From NCBI RefSeq assembly GCF_003076515.1, contig NZ_CP022390.1, forward strand, positions 3,356,572 through 3,420,571: 64,000 nt of DNA. Direction: 5' to 3'. The DNA is from Alcaligenes aquatilis. Its GTDB lineage: Bacteria; Pseudomonadota; Gammaproteobacteria; Burkholderiales; Burkholderiaceae_B. Positions 8,287 through 17,270 of the stretch are shown here, one piece after another (within the stretch, counting starts at the first letter, position 1; each line of letters starts with the position of its first letter). A program made the position numbers and the translations under genes. The notes below the pieces were generated by a model. The model did no database searches, had not been told where the DNA came from, and saw only the letters and a program-made list of their open reading frames with translations.

Positions 8287-10335
8287 ATGGACAACAAATT
8301 AAATCTGGTTGGGGGCCTGGCCGCGATTCCGTATGTATATGAGCCTAATCACCGCTTGCTTAACAAGGATCTGATTGGCAAGGGCGGCGCAAATATCGGA
8401 CTTAACGGGGAAAATCTGACAATTACTTTTTTGTCGATGAATCGGGTGTCATTGTCAGAAAAGTTGATGCAATCGATTTGCTCCATGATCCCCGGATATA
8501 AGGGAAAAGTTCTGATCATTGATAATGGTTCAGAAAAAGAGGAGCTGAACAAGCTGCGCGCCATTTCAGAACAGCTTGATTTGGATATAAAAATTGTTGA
8601 GCTGGGCAAGAACTACGGCGTCAGTGGCGGACGCAACAGGACGATCGAGCACGTCGAGACCGAGTGGATCATGTTCTTGGACAATGATATCTACTTCGTT
8701 CGTAACCCGTTGCCGCGCATTCAAAGTGACCTCGAAGTATTGGGGTGCCACTTTATGAGCTTGCCTTTGCTCAATCCAGACGGCAAAACGCTGTTTGCCA
8801 AGGGCGGCAATATTTACGTCAGCTTTGATGACGAGCATGTTCACGTGGGTGCCGGCAGCGCGACGCCTCAAGTTGAAACAGCGGATTTTGATGGGCAAGG
8901 GTTTCTGTCCACCTTTTTGTTTGGCGGTGCGTGTGTCTTGAAGAAGCAGTCCTTCCTGAAAAAAGGGGGGTACGACGAAGCCATGTTTATTGGCTTTGAA
9001 GATATAGATTTTTCCATACGATTGTTTCAGGAAGGTGTCAAAGTCGGAGCCAGTGGTGCCGTTGCATTGGTCCATGATCACCCCAAGCCGGTTACGACGG
9101 AAGACGTTGCTTACGAACGAACCCGTTTTACAAGGGATATCCTGCATCAGGCCGCTTTGCACCTGCAACGCAAGCATGGCTTTCAGTTCTGGTCCACTGG
9201 GGTGGAGTTCTGGCTGGAGGACAAGCATCGCTCATTGGATATTTCAGCCGGAACTCATCTGGAGGGCAATGAGCAGGTTGCTGAGCCTGCTGTTGCACCC
9301 GGCTACGTTCTGGGCAAGCCCAAGATCGCATTGATCGTTGACTCGGACAACTGGGCATTTGCCAATATTGCCCGGCAAATCGTCAAGCACTTGGGGCACC
9401 GCTACGACTTTCAGATCATTCCGACGGAAGTGGTGGACAACATCGCCCAGATTTTGATCATGACCGCTGATTGTGCTGTTACCCACTTTTTCTGGCGTGA
9501 ATATTTGAATCTTGTCCGACACGAGTTTGCCCAAGGTTATGCGCGCTTGCTAGGGTTTGCTCCTGGCGAGTTTATCGAGAAGTACGTTTATAACCGCGTC
9601 ATCACAACATCGGTCTACGATCATCTGTTTTTAACAGACGATGAAATTCAAGCACGCATCCAGCTGTTCAATGATTTGTGCAAGGGATATACCGTCAGCT
9701 CTCAACGCCTGCTGGATATCTATAACGATATTGATGTTTATCCGGCGCCAGTTGAACTGGCGGAGGATGGCGTGGATTTGGGTTTGTTTGGACCTGTGAA
9801 TCTTGAGCGCTTTGACTCCTTGGGTAAGCGTACTCTTGTTATCGGTTGGGCAGGGAACTCAAAGTGGGCGGCAGGGGCTGGCGAGGATTTCAAAGGGTTT
9901 CATTCAATTTTGAAGCCCGCTGTCGAGCAGCTTCAGCAGGAGGGCCTGGATATTCGTCTGGAGTTGGCCGATCGTCAACAAGGGTTTATCGCTCACAAGG
10001 ACATGCCTGCCTATTACGCTAAATTGGATGTATATGTATGTCCATCGAAGATAGAAGGTACGCCAAACCCTGTACTCGAGGCCATGGCGTGTGGTGTGCC
10101 CGTTATAACGACGAATGTGGGCGTGGTTCCACAGGTATTAGGTGACGATCCATTTGCCTTGATACTGCCTGAACGCAGTGTAGAGGCTCTGAAAGAGCGC
10201 TTGCGGATATTTTATCGGGGTGGTGCGGCGGAAGCGCAGAGCATATCGCAGGATGGGTTGAAGAGAATCCAGGAATGGGATTGGTCCAAGAAAGTAAAAA
10301 GCTTTGAGCGTTTGTTTGAGCGTTTTATCGGTTAA
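8287..10335 (+). CDS. Bifunctional glycosyltransferase, GT2 plus GT4 domains
   Basis: A 682-residue fusion. The N-terminal GT-A domain has LIIDNGS at 76-82, NYGVSGGRNR near 109-118 and the DXD-type DND at 132-134. The C-terminal GT-B domain has GWAGNSKW at 520-527, KGFHSILKP at 536-544 and an E-x7-E pair (E590, E598). This second half matches the N-terminal half of the 766-residue protein encoded at 4756-7056. ATG 8287 is preferred to the in-frame start at 8257 because it follows an AAAGG-type ribosome site and overlaps nothing; the methyltransferase stops five bases earlier. It probably adds two successive sugars, as an inference from architecture. Confidence 0.8.
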   Translation: MDNKLNLVGGLAAIPYVYEPNHRLLNKDLIGKGGANIGLNGENLTITFLSMNRVSLSEKLMQSICSMIPGYKGKVLIIDNGSEKEELNKLRAISEQLDLDIKIVELGKNYGVSGGRNRTIEHVETEWIMFLDNDIYFVRNPLPRIQSDLEVLGCHFMSLPLLNPDGKTLFAKGGNIYVSFDDEHVHVGAGSATPQVETADFDGQGFLSTFLFGGACVLKKQSFLKKGGYDEAMFIGFEDIDFSIRLFQEGVKVGASGAVALVHDHPKPVTTEDVAYERTRFTRDILHQAALHLQRKHGFQFWSTGVEFWLEDKHRSLDISAGTHLEGNEQVAEPAVAPGYVLGKPKIALIVDSDNWAFANIARQIVKHLGHRYDFQIIPTEVVDNIAQILIMTADCAVTHFFWREYLNLVRHEFAQGYARLLGFAPGEFIEKYVYNRVITTSVYDHLFLTDDEIQARIQLFNDLCKGYTVSSQRLLDIYNDIDVYPAPVELAEDGVDLGLFGPVNLERFDSLGKRTLVIGWAGNSKWAAGAGEDFKGFHSILKPAVEQLQQEGLDIRLELADRQQGFIAHKDMPAYYAKLDVYVCPSKIEGTPNPVLEAMACGVPVITTNVGVVPQVLGDDPFALILPERSVEALKERLRIFYRGGAAEAQSISQDGLKRIQEWDWSKKVKSFERLFERFIG

Positions 10336-10411
10336 GGTATTGACCATAAAGTCTATTTTTATAGATTTTTGTGATTCTATTTCTAAATCGGATTTCTCTT
10401 TTTAATTAGAT

Positions 10412-12088
10412 ATGACATCTCAGCGTTTTCCTTTTTTTGAGCGTTTTTTGTGGGCGCTTTTTATTGCGCTGCCGATTGCCTATCTTTTGACTATATTTTT
10501 GCTCCCTAGGCTTAGCGTGGTGGTGTACGGGGATGCGCCTATCCGGATTTCCGTGCAGGCTTTGGGAGAAAGTTCACCTAAGTCACAGTCTAAAGAGGTT
10601 TGGCTGGATACCCCTGTCGGCGTAACGCCTGAAAACGCTCCTGGATGGGATATTCGCGGCCCACAGATGGTGGCCTATCAAGAGCCTTTCACGCCTTTGG
10701 TGTTTGACTTGCCGGCGGCCTCCGAGGGCCTCACGTTCATAAGGCAGGGTTGGTCAGGCAAGGTTAAGATCAGTGCGGGTGATCAAGCCATGATTCTTGA
10801 CCTATATAGTAAGAACGAGGCCAGGTTGACAGTTCGTCCACATGAGTTGATACTGCGAGCCCATTCTATTTATCTGCCCTTTGTTGCCAGTGTTTTTTTT
10901 GCTACTTTGCTGTTGGTCACTGTTGTTCTGCAGTTGATTTTGCGCCGCGATCGAATCCTTGAAGTGGTGGTGGATCGACCTATACACTCAAAGAATATGA
11001 AGTATGTTTCAAGATTGGACCATCTTCGTTTCTTGGCTGCTTCTATGGTGATTTTCTATCATACCTTTACCGATAATTTTGGTTTGGGGCACAGTACCTA
11101 TAATCCTTTTATGGGATTGGTGGAGCAGGGGCATATGGGTGTGGGTCTTTTTATGGTTTTGAGTGGTTATTTGTTGACCAGCATCGCTTATGGTAAGCAG
11201 GTTAAGTATTTTGATTTTATAAAAAATAGAATTCTCAGAATTTATCCTCTTTATTTGCTTTGTGTCATAGTCATGTTGTGCGGGTGGCGGCTTGATTACA
11301 CCTTTACACAGGCTTTAAGTTTATTTTTTCCCTTTGTAAATACACTGCAGGATGTGAAGTTACCGTTTTTCGGACATCTTTGGACGGTGGCGGTTGAGCT
11401 GCAGTTTTATCTGATATTCCCTTTTCTGGTGAGATTCCTGGAAGAGAAAGGTGTCGGTTTTGCATTGGCGCTACTGTCGGTGACTGTTTTTTTCAAAATT
11501 TTGTTGTGGAAGAGCATGGGCTCAGTGACTAATGTGTCCTACATCACTCTTTTGGGAAGAATCGATCAATTCATGGTCGGCATGCTGGTGGCGTATCTTG
11601 TTAAGCGTTTCATGGACAATAAGAAGATCTCCCCAGCCTGGCTATTGGCCTCGTTAGGGTGTGCTGCAGTGGTGATCAGTATTTTTGCCGGAAATGAAGG
11701 GCTGATTGGTATTGATCAATCCTGGTTCATGGCTCTGTGGCCAACTGTGGAAGCACTGATGTGGGCGTTTTTGATCGTTGCCTATGCACACGCCAATTTC
11801 CATATACCTGTGTCATTGGATCTTAGCTTAGCGCGGCTGGGACAATTGAGCTTTTCCATGTATTGCATGCATTACGTTATCATTCCCTTCACACGCGATC
11901 ATTGGGCTACAGTTGGCTTAGCGTCAAACGATATGTTGGATGTGATTGTCCAGTCGGCTTTTTTGACTATCCCCTGTATTGTTTTATTTTCTATGCTTAC
12001 ATTTGGTGTGATTGAGAAGCCATTTCTGTCATTGAAATCCCGGTATGCAGGCGGTCAGCATACCCACAAGAAGCTCTTCCCCGCATGA
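10412..12088 (+). CDS. OafA-type membrane O-acyltransferase with N-terminal periplasmic insert
   Basis: A 558-residue acyltransferase-3 protein. The core begins near residue 195 with RLDHLRFLAASMVIFYHTF, which holds the conserved histidine, and continues with about ten hydrophobic spans to residue 540. Such proteins acetylate sugars of O-antigen or exopolysaccharide. Unusually, about 190 residues precede the core: one membrane span (about 13-35), a hydrophilic stretch of about 120 residues and a second span (about 150-172). The usual OafA core has no such domain. It lies 76 bases after the bifunctional glycosyltransferase and ends the intact polysaccharide operon. Confidence 0.85.
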   Translation: MTSQRFPFFERFLWALFIALPIAYLLTIFLLPRLSVVVYGDAPIRISVQALGESSPKSQSKEVWLDTPVGVTPENAPGWDIRGPQMVAYQEPFTPLVFDLPAASEGLTFIRQGWSGKVKISAGDQAMILDLYSKNEARLTVRPHELILRAHSIYLPFVASVFFATLLLVTVVLQLILRRDRILEVVVDRPIHSKNMKYVSRLDHLRFLAASMVIFYHTFTDNFGLGHSTYNPFMGLVEQGHMGVGLFMVLSGYLLTSIAYGKQVKYFDFIKNRILRIYPLYLLCVIVMLCGWRLDYTFTQALSLFFPFVNTLQDVKLPFFGHLWTVAVELQFYLIFPFLVRFLEEKGVGFALALLSVTVFFKILLWKSMGSVTNVSYITLLGRIDQFMVGMLVAYLVKRFMDNKKISPAWLLASLGCAAVVISIFAGNEGLIGIDQSWFMALWPTVEALMWAFLIVAYAHANFHIPVSLDLSLARLGQLSFSMYCMHYVIIPFTRDHWATVGLASNDMLDVIVQSAFLTIPCIVLFSMLTFGVIEKPFLSLKSRYAGGQHTHKKLFPA

Positions 12089-12183
12089 TACCGTTGATGC
12101 TTCTATCTGGTGTTATTTCCACCACTTAATCGTAGTAGTGAGTGCGCCAGGACCACACCGCCGACGCAACCAACCAGAACTGA

Positions 12184-12948
12184 TTAATAGAAATTGCGGA
12201 AGGAAGGAGCGTTGGCTACTAGCAGGTAGGACAGCTGGTTGATAATGGCCGACAGGCTCAATGTTTTGTCGTGCAGGCGGAAGTAATTGTCATTGATGGA
12301 CGTGCTGTAACTGGCCTGCAGTCGGTTCAGGCTTAGGCCAAGGATCAGAGGCTCTTGTTGTGTGATGGAAAGATGGGGCATGTCGTCCGCCAGGATGATA
12401 ATGGAAGGATTGTCCTTGTGTGTTTGGAGCATGCTCGAATTGAACACTTGGACAGCGGCTTAGACGGCCACCATGACGATGGCGGAAATGACCAGCAGCG
12501 GCCAGGCCAGACGCCGAAAGCGTATATGGAAGAATAGGTAGAGCAGGGGAAAGATGGACAGGGCCGTATTGTAGCGATAGCGCACTGCAATAAGCGCGCA
12601 GATCCAGAAGATGCCCGCAGCGGCGTAATCTCGCTTCTGCAGCAGTGTCGCCGTCAGTCTCAGAAAATAGGTGGTGTCCATGTCCTTCCATATGAGGCTG
12701 CTGATGCCCAAGATGAAGGGCAGCCGCCCCAGCAAGCTGGCATGGTCGGGACCAATGAAATTGGTAAGCCGCTACAACCAGGCCATGAGTGCAGGATGCC
12801 AGTCGCTGTAGTTGTTGGCCTGCGCCAGTTGCGATAGCGAATCCGGCGTGCCAATGCCTGGATAGAAAACGGCTAGGTTCAGCACGGTGCTGCCCAACAG
12901 CATCATCGTCAAGTAACGGATGAGTTTTTGACTTAAAGACAACTGGGA
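12184..12948 (-). pseudogene. Remnant of a polytopic GtrII/GT-C-like membrane protein
   Basis: One leftward frame reads as membrane protein from about 12948 to the stop before 12184 but is broken twice inside. TAG at 12772-12774 sits where WL is followed by a lost tryptophan (a TGG to TAG change would explain it). TAA lies at 12460-12462. Intact pieces include LNLAVFYPGIGTPDSLSQ, YSDWHPALMAWL and LPFILGISSLIWKDMD, typical of polytopic glycosyltransferases paired with gtrA and gtrB. It stands directly downstream of the gtrA remnant. It cannot make a full product. Confidence 0.75.
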
Positions 12949-13133
12949 TTAGCGGTGCTGGAAGGTCAGGTTTCGATTTATGAGCTATGTTCCCAGCCCT
13001 GCGCTCAGAAACGAGACTGCGCGTCTCAGGTAACGACTCATGGCGTTTTTTAGCTCATACAGCACTGCATTGTCGATCAGAAAGCCTGCTGCGTCGGCGA
13101 ATCTGGAAAAAACAGTTCCTTAAGCCTTGGCAT
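12949..13133 (-). pseudogene. Remnant of a GtrA-family flippase gene
   Basis: From ATG 13133 the frame reads MPRLKELFF and then needs a frameshift to continue as SRFADAAGFLIDNAVLYEL, the first span of GtrA proteins that flip undecaprenyl-phosphate-glucose. The next span reads AVSFLSAGLGT, then TAG at 12985-12987 where GtrA has tryptophan, then LINRNLTF (family consensus TWLLNRRFTF). A TAA follows at 12949-12951. Only about 50 of the usual 120-130 residues remain, so the distal half is deleted. It sits between a broken GT2 and a broken polytopic gene, the usual gtr order. Confidence 0.75.
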
Positions 13134-13140
13134 CGCGCTT

Positions 13141-13508
13141 GGGTGTCCTGTGCAATGGAACGGCGAGAGAAGAGAAGCGTCGCTTTTACCGGCGCGCACG
13201 AGTCGGTGAGTCCAGCATTATCCCGGCCACGAACATCAACAGGCTAACAATGGCTGGGTCCGTGGCCAATATGGCCGTCGGGAGCCGGCGCACGACAGTG
13301 CTTTTACCCTTATTCTGTACTTGAAATACCGTAGCGCCGGCTAAGCGGGCTGCTTCCTGAGTCCTCCGATACGTGAGTTGTTGTCAAAAACATAAATGGA
13401 GATAGCCGGGAGGGCTCTCTGGAAGTCTTGTATGACAGTGGCGATTGCCGCCTCTTCGTTGTAGTAAGGGACAATCAGGGCGATGTGATGTTCGGAGCGC
13501 GGGGGCAT
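13141..13508 (-). pseudogene. Remnant of a GtrB-type GT2 (polyprenyl-phosphate glucosyltransferase)
   Basis: From ATG 13508 the frame reads IALIVPYYNEEAAIATVIQ and IYVFDNNS, the opening of GtrB/dolichol-phosphate-sugar synthases. A frameshift near 13350-13375 moves the match to another frame: TQEAARLAGATVFQVQNKGK. The text then jumps to RLPTAILATD and VAGIMLDSPTRARR, which belong near the C-terminus. About 220 internal residues, including the DXD site, are therefore missing. TAA at 13186-13188 interrupts the tail. It is clearly inactive. An N-terminal piece alone would encode 57 residues. Confidence 0.75.
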
Positions 13509-13714
13509 GGCGACATGAGCAAGTGATTAAAAACACTGCATGGGATGACCTTTGGCACGCCTTGAATATTATTTCTATATGTAGGCGATCAATAAATATA
13601 GCGAGTGTTCCCTGCGACTAGCAAGGTTTGTTATTTCTTGAAGCTATAAACAAATAAAGATGCGTCTCCCCAACAGGTTTAAGCTTCAGTTTTCGCCTGT
13701 TTCACGAGATCTTT

Positions 13715-14728
13715 ATGTTTTTCCGTTATTTAGCCCCCAGCCTTCTTGCTCTTTCCGTCTCCTTCTCCGCACAGGCTGCCGAGCAAGCGCTGGAGATTGG
13801 CTATTTGCCTATCATGCCTGCGGCTCAACTGTTCGTGGGCTTAGGGTCTGGCGACTTATTGCCGCAGGGACAACCGGAGCCCAAGCTGGTCCAGTTTCAA
13901 AGCGGTCCTGCGCTGACTCAAGCTCTGATCGCTGGTCAGTTGGACGTAGCCTATGTGGGGATTGGCCCCGCTTTGGTGGCCAGGGCTAAAGAGGCCGACG
14001 TCAAAGTGGTCGCCTCCAATATCGTGGAGCAGGTCAGTGTGGTGGCTATTGGCGATTTGGCTGCTTACCTGGATGCCGACAAGCCGGATTTTGCAGCGGC
14101 GGTAGCCAAGTTCACTCAGGAGAAGGGACACAAGCCCAAGGTTGCCAGTTACCCCAAAGGAGCGGTGCCAGAGGCTGCGTTGCAATATTGGCTGCGCAAT
14201 ATGCTGAAAGTCGACCCGGATGTGGTCGAGGTTATTTACCAAGGTGAGGCCCAGATTCAGCAGGCGCTCAGCAATCATGCTGTTGATGCCGCAGCCATCC
14301 TGGAGCCTACGGTCAGCCAGATTCTACAGCGTCAGCCTGATGCCAAAATCGTGGCCCACGGCAGTCAGTTGTTTCCCAATGAGCCTGGCTCGGTGCTGTT
14401 GGTGCGTGAGGGTTTGATCAAGTCCCATCCTGATCTGGTTCAGCACTTGGTAAATGCTCACCTGCGTGCCACGGCCATGCTGCGCGACGAACCTGCCAAG
14501 GCAACGCCTTATGTTCAGAAGTATGTAGGCGGTGGCCGCTTGCCTAAAGACATTGTGCAGGCCGCTATCGAGCGTTCGCGCGATCAATTCCAGCCAGACC
14601 CTCACAAGATTATTGACGGCACAGTTCAGCTGCAGGATTTCCAGGTTTCTTTAGGCACACTGGCGACCAAGCTGGATGATGTTCAAAGCCTGTTTGACGT
14701 TCGCTTTTATGAGAAGGCAGCACCGTAA
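13715..14728 (+). CDS. NitT/TauT-type ABC importer, substrate-binding protein
   Basis: A 337-residue periplasmic protein with a clear signal peptide (residues 1-21, hydrophobic core SLLALSVSFSA, cleavage after AQA). The mature part reads LEIGYLPIMPAAQL, then FQSGPALTQALIAGQLDVAYVGIGPAL near 65-91, the hallmark of SsuA/TauA/NrtA receptors for sulfonates, nitrate or pyrimidines. ILEPTVSQIL near 192 and the KYVGGG segment follow. It begins a three-gene importer operon; its stop overlaps the permease start (TAATG). The ligand is not evident. The start is the first ATG before the signal peptide. Confidence 0.85.
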   Translation: MFFRYLAPSLLALSVSFSAQAAEQALEIGYLPIMPAAQLFVGLGSGDLLPQGQPEPKLVQFQSGPALTQALIAGQLDVAYVGIGPALVARAKEADVKVVASNIVEQVSVVAIGDLAAYLDADKPDFAAAVAKFTQEKGHKPKVASYPKGAVPEAALQYWLRNMLKVDPDVVEVIYQGEAQIQQALSNHAVDAAAILEPTVSQILQRQPDAKIVAHGSQLFPNEPGSVLLVREGLIKSHPDLVQHLVNAHLRATAMLRDEPAKATPYVQKYVGGGRLPKDIVQAAIERSRDQFQPDPHKIIDGTVQLQDFQVSLGTLATKLDDVQSLFDVRFYEKAAP

Positions 14729-15555
14729 TGAGCGTTGCAAAACAAGCCAGTTTGCCCGCCGCGACACCAGCACCTGCGCTTGCCTGGGGTGATGCTTTGT
14801 GGCGTCGTGGTCTGGAGCGGGTTGTCTACGGGGTCGCCGGTTTGGCCTTGTTCATCGTGGTGTGGCGCCTGGCTTATGTCTATGGCTGGGCTCCGCGCGG
14901 CACCTTACCTGATCCCTTGAGTCTGCCCTCGGCCTTGTTCCAGGAGATTGAATCCGGTCGTCTCTGGCCTGCTGCTCAGTCCAGTCTGGTGCACTATTTC
15001 TGGGGCTTGGGCGTAGGCACTTTCTTGGGCATTGCGTTCGGGCTGGCGGCGGCAACTATTCATCGCTTTGATTTGCTGCAAGCTTATTTGGTTCGTTTGC
15101 TGCGTCCTATTCCGCCCTTGGCGTGGGTGGTGTTTGCCATTGCCTGGTTCAAGGTCAGCCATACTGGCGCAGCCTTTGTGATTGCAATCGGTGTGTTCTG
15201 GCTGAATTACTTTGCCACTTACAGTGCGGTGCGCTCGGTCGATCCTCGCTATTACGAGCTGGCTGCAGCTTTTGGGCATAACTCCTATTTTGCTCGTGCC
15301 TGGACGGTGGTTTTGCCAGCGATCAGCCCCGGCTTGTTAAGCGGTGTGCGTGCCGGTATTGGCCAGGCATGGATGACGCTGATTGCGGCTGAATTGCTGG
15401 GTGTGCCTGGCATGGGTCAGGAAATGAATGCCGCTGCAGGGGTGGGGGCTTACGATGCGGTTGTGGTCTACATGCTGATTATCTCGGTGGTCTACACCGT
15501 GTGCGACATGCTTTTTCTGGCTTTCAACAAATGGGTACTTCAGTGGCAGCCTTGA
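14728..15555 (+). CDS. NitT/TauT-type ABC importer, permease
   Basis: A 275-residue inner-membrane protein of the SsuC/TauC family. It has an N-terminal span (GVAGLALFIVVWRLAYVY), about five further spans, and the cytoplasmic EAA loop ELAAAFGHNSYFARAWTVVLPAISPGLLSG-type segment near residue 172. This loop docks onto the ATPase. AAGVGAYDAVVVYMLIISV forms a late span. It overlaps both the upstream receptor gene and the downstream ATPase gene, so the three are one operon. The transported compound is unknown. Confidence 0.85.
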   Translation: MSVAKQASLPAATPAPALAWGDALWRRGLERVVYGVAGLALFIVVWRLAYVYGWAPRGTLPDPLSLPSALFQEIESGRLWPAAQSSLVHYFWGLGVGTFLGIAFGLAAATIHRFDLLQAYLVRLLRPIPPLAWVVFAIAWFKVSHTGAAFVIAIGVFWLNYFATYSAVRSVDPRYYELAAAFGHNSYFARAWTVVLPAISPGLLSGVRAGIGQAWMTLIAAELLGVPGMGQEMNAAAGVGAYDAVVVYMLIISVVYTVCDMLFLAFNKWVLQWQP

Positions 15556-16274
15556 TTCAGTTCCAGGGGTTTGGTTTTCAGTATCCCGGTGCGTCTGCTC
15601 CTGTAATCCGCGATGTGAATCTGGACGTTCAGGCAGGACACTTTGTGGCGATTGTGGGTGGCTCCGGTGTCGGCAAAAGCACTTTGTTACGCGCGGCTGC
15701 TGGTTTGAGTCGGCCCAGCTTTGGGCATTTGCGCTCCAATCTGCACGATAGCCCCGGTCGCCGAGCCAATGCTTTTGTCTTTCAGGACAGCCGTCTCTTG
15801 CCTTGGCGGCGTATTGCCTCGAATGTGGCGTATGGTCTGGAAGGTTTGGGCCTGTCGCGTGAAGAGCGCGATCAGCGCGTTGACGCAGCTTTGAATCAGG
15901 TAGGTTTGGTGCATTTGAAAGACCGTTGGCCGCATCAGCTCTCGGGTGGTCAGGTGCAGCGAGTCGGTATCGCCCGTGCCTTGGCGGTGCAGCCGGATTT
16001 GCTCTTGATGGACGAGCCTTTTTCTGCGGTCGATGCCCTGACCCGTCAAGCCTTGCAGGACGAACTGGTTCAGGTGTGGCAGCGCAGTTCGGCAGCGGTT
16101 CTGTTCGTGACGCACGATATTGATGAGGCTGTCTTTTTGGCCGATACTATTATCGTTCTGGGTGGCAGCCCGGCCGGTGTCAGCGCCCGGATAGAGGTAG
16201 ACCTGCCGCGTCCGCGAGATCGGACGACTCCTCGATTTGGGGAATTGGTGAAAGAGGTCGGTCAGGCCTTGTAA
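15531..16274 (+). CDS. NitT/TauT-type ABC importer, ATP-binding protein
   Basis: A 247-residue ATPase of the SsuB/TauB family. Walker A is GGSGVGKST near residue 40, the Q-loop is FVFQDSRLLPWR, the signature is LSGGQVQRVGIARAL and Walker B is LLLMDEPFSAVD, with the switch histidine in VTHDIDEA. ATG 15531, which overlaps the permease end by 25 bases, gives the normal family N-terminus. ATG 15501 would add ten residues read from permease sequence. A terminator hairpin follows at 16301. Confidence 0.85.
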   Translation: MGTSVAALIQFQGFGFQYPGASAPVIRDVNLDVQAGHFVAIVGGSGVGKSTLLRAAAGLSRPSFGHLRSNLHDSPGRRANAFVFQDSRLLPWRRIASNVAYGLEGLGLSREERDQRVDAALNQVGLVHLKDRWPHQLSGGQVQRVGIARALAVQPDLLLMDEPFSAVDALTRQALQDELVQVWQRSSAAVLFVTHDIDEAVFLADTIIVLGGSPAGVSARIEVDLPRPRDRTTPRFGELVKEVGQAL

Positions 16275-16300
16275 TCTCGTTAGCCAATGCAATAAGACAT

Positions 16301-16330
16301 ACGGCCCATGCAGTGGGCCGTTTCTTTTGC
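16301..16330 (+). terminator. Rho-independent terminator after the ABC importer operon
   Basis: A perfect 8-base-pair stem (acggccca at 16301-16308 with tgggccgt at 16314-16321) closes a five-base loop and runs into a T-rich stretch. Confidence 0.75.
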
Positions 16331-16455
16331 CTGTTCGTGTCTGAGGGCGATGCATGATGATGCCCTTGCTCAAAATAGTCAGCACTCATGTTCACTTCTG
16401 CTTTGTGCGCTTTACACTGCTTGTTTGACGCCTAAGCACATGACAAGGAGAGGAC

Positions 16456-17262
16456 ATGAAGCACCCGGTAAACGCATTCAAGCAGGCTTTGCGACAGGGC
16501 AGGTCCCAGATCGGTTTGTGGCATGGTTTGGCCAGCCCTTATGTGGCGGACCTCTGTGCTGGCCTGGGCTACGACTGGATTTTGCTGGATGGCGAGCATG
16601 TCCCCAATACGGTACAGACCTTGCTGGCGCAGTTGCAGGCGGTCTCGGCTCATCCCATCGCGCCGATTGTTCGCCCTAGTTGGAATGACCCCGTGCAGAT
16701 CAAGCTGCTGCTGGATATGGGGGCTCAGAATCTGTTGATTCCCATGGTGCAAAACGCTGAACAGGCCAAAGCAGCTGTTGCTGCGACACGTTATCCTCCG
16801 CATGGTATTCGAGGAGTGGGGGCGGCCTTGGCGCGAGCTGCTCGCTGGGGGGCGACCACGGACTATGTAGCGCGAGCTAACCAGGAAATGTGCGTGATTT
16901 GCCAGGTGGAAACGCGTGAGGCGCTGGATAACCTGGACGACATCCTGGCGGTGGAGGGCGTGGACGGTGTGTTTATTGGCCCGGCAGATTTGGCAGCCAG
17001 CATGGGGTATTTGACTGAACCAGGACATCCAGAAGTCTTGTCAGCGATCGAGGATGCGATTGTGCGTATCAGCAAGGCGGGTAAGGCCCCCGGAATCTTG
17101 CAGGCGAATGTCGAGGCAGCGCATCACTATCTGTCCTTGGGGGCCTTGTTTGTGGCCGTAGGCGTGGATGCGGTGTTGTTGCGACAGGCGGCAACGGCTT
17201 TGCTGGCTCAGTTCAAGGATGAGGTAGCGGTGCCTGTGGCCCAGCCGGGTGCGGCGTATTGA
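16456..17262 (+). CDS. HpaI/HpcH-family class II aldolase
   Basis: A 268-residue metal-dependent aldolase of the family that cleaves 4-hydroxy-2-oxoheptanedioate (HpaI) or 2-keto-3-deoxy-L-rhamnonate (RhmA) to pyruvate and an aldehyde. The catalytic histidine is H48 in LLDGEHVP and the pyruvate-binding arginine R73. Metal ligands are E152 (CQVETREAL) and D178 ([11 protein letters not shown]), all at the family spacing. A good ribosome site, AAGGAGAGG, precedes ATG 16456. It stands alone between two terminators and is not with other homoprotocatechuate genes, so the physiological substrate is open. Confidence 0.85.
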   Translation: MKHPVNAFKQALRQGRSQIGLWHGLASPYVADLCAGLGYDWILLDGEHVPNTVQTLLAQLQAVSAHPIAPIVRPSWNDPVQIKLLLDMGAQNLLIPMVQNAEQAKAAVAATRYPPHGIRGVGAALARAARWGATTDYVARANQEMCVICQVETREALDNLDDILAVEGVDGVFIGPADLAASMGYLTEPGHPEVLSAIEDAIVRISKAGKAPGILQANVEAAHHYLSLGALFVAVGVDAVLLRQAATALLAQFKDEVAVPVAQPGAAY

Positions 17263-17270
17263 GTAGCAAC

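Noticed and set aside
12987..13324. Rightward open frames over the gtr remnants
   Set aside because: They are short, arginine- and serine-rich, and antisense to recognisable GtrA and GT2 fragments.
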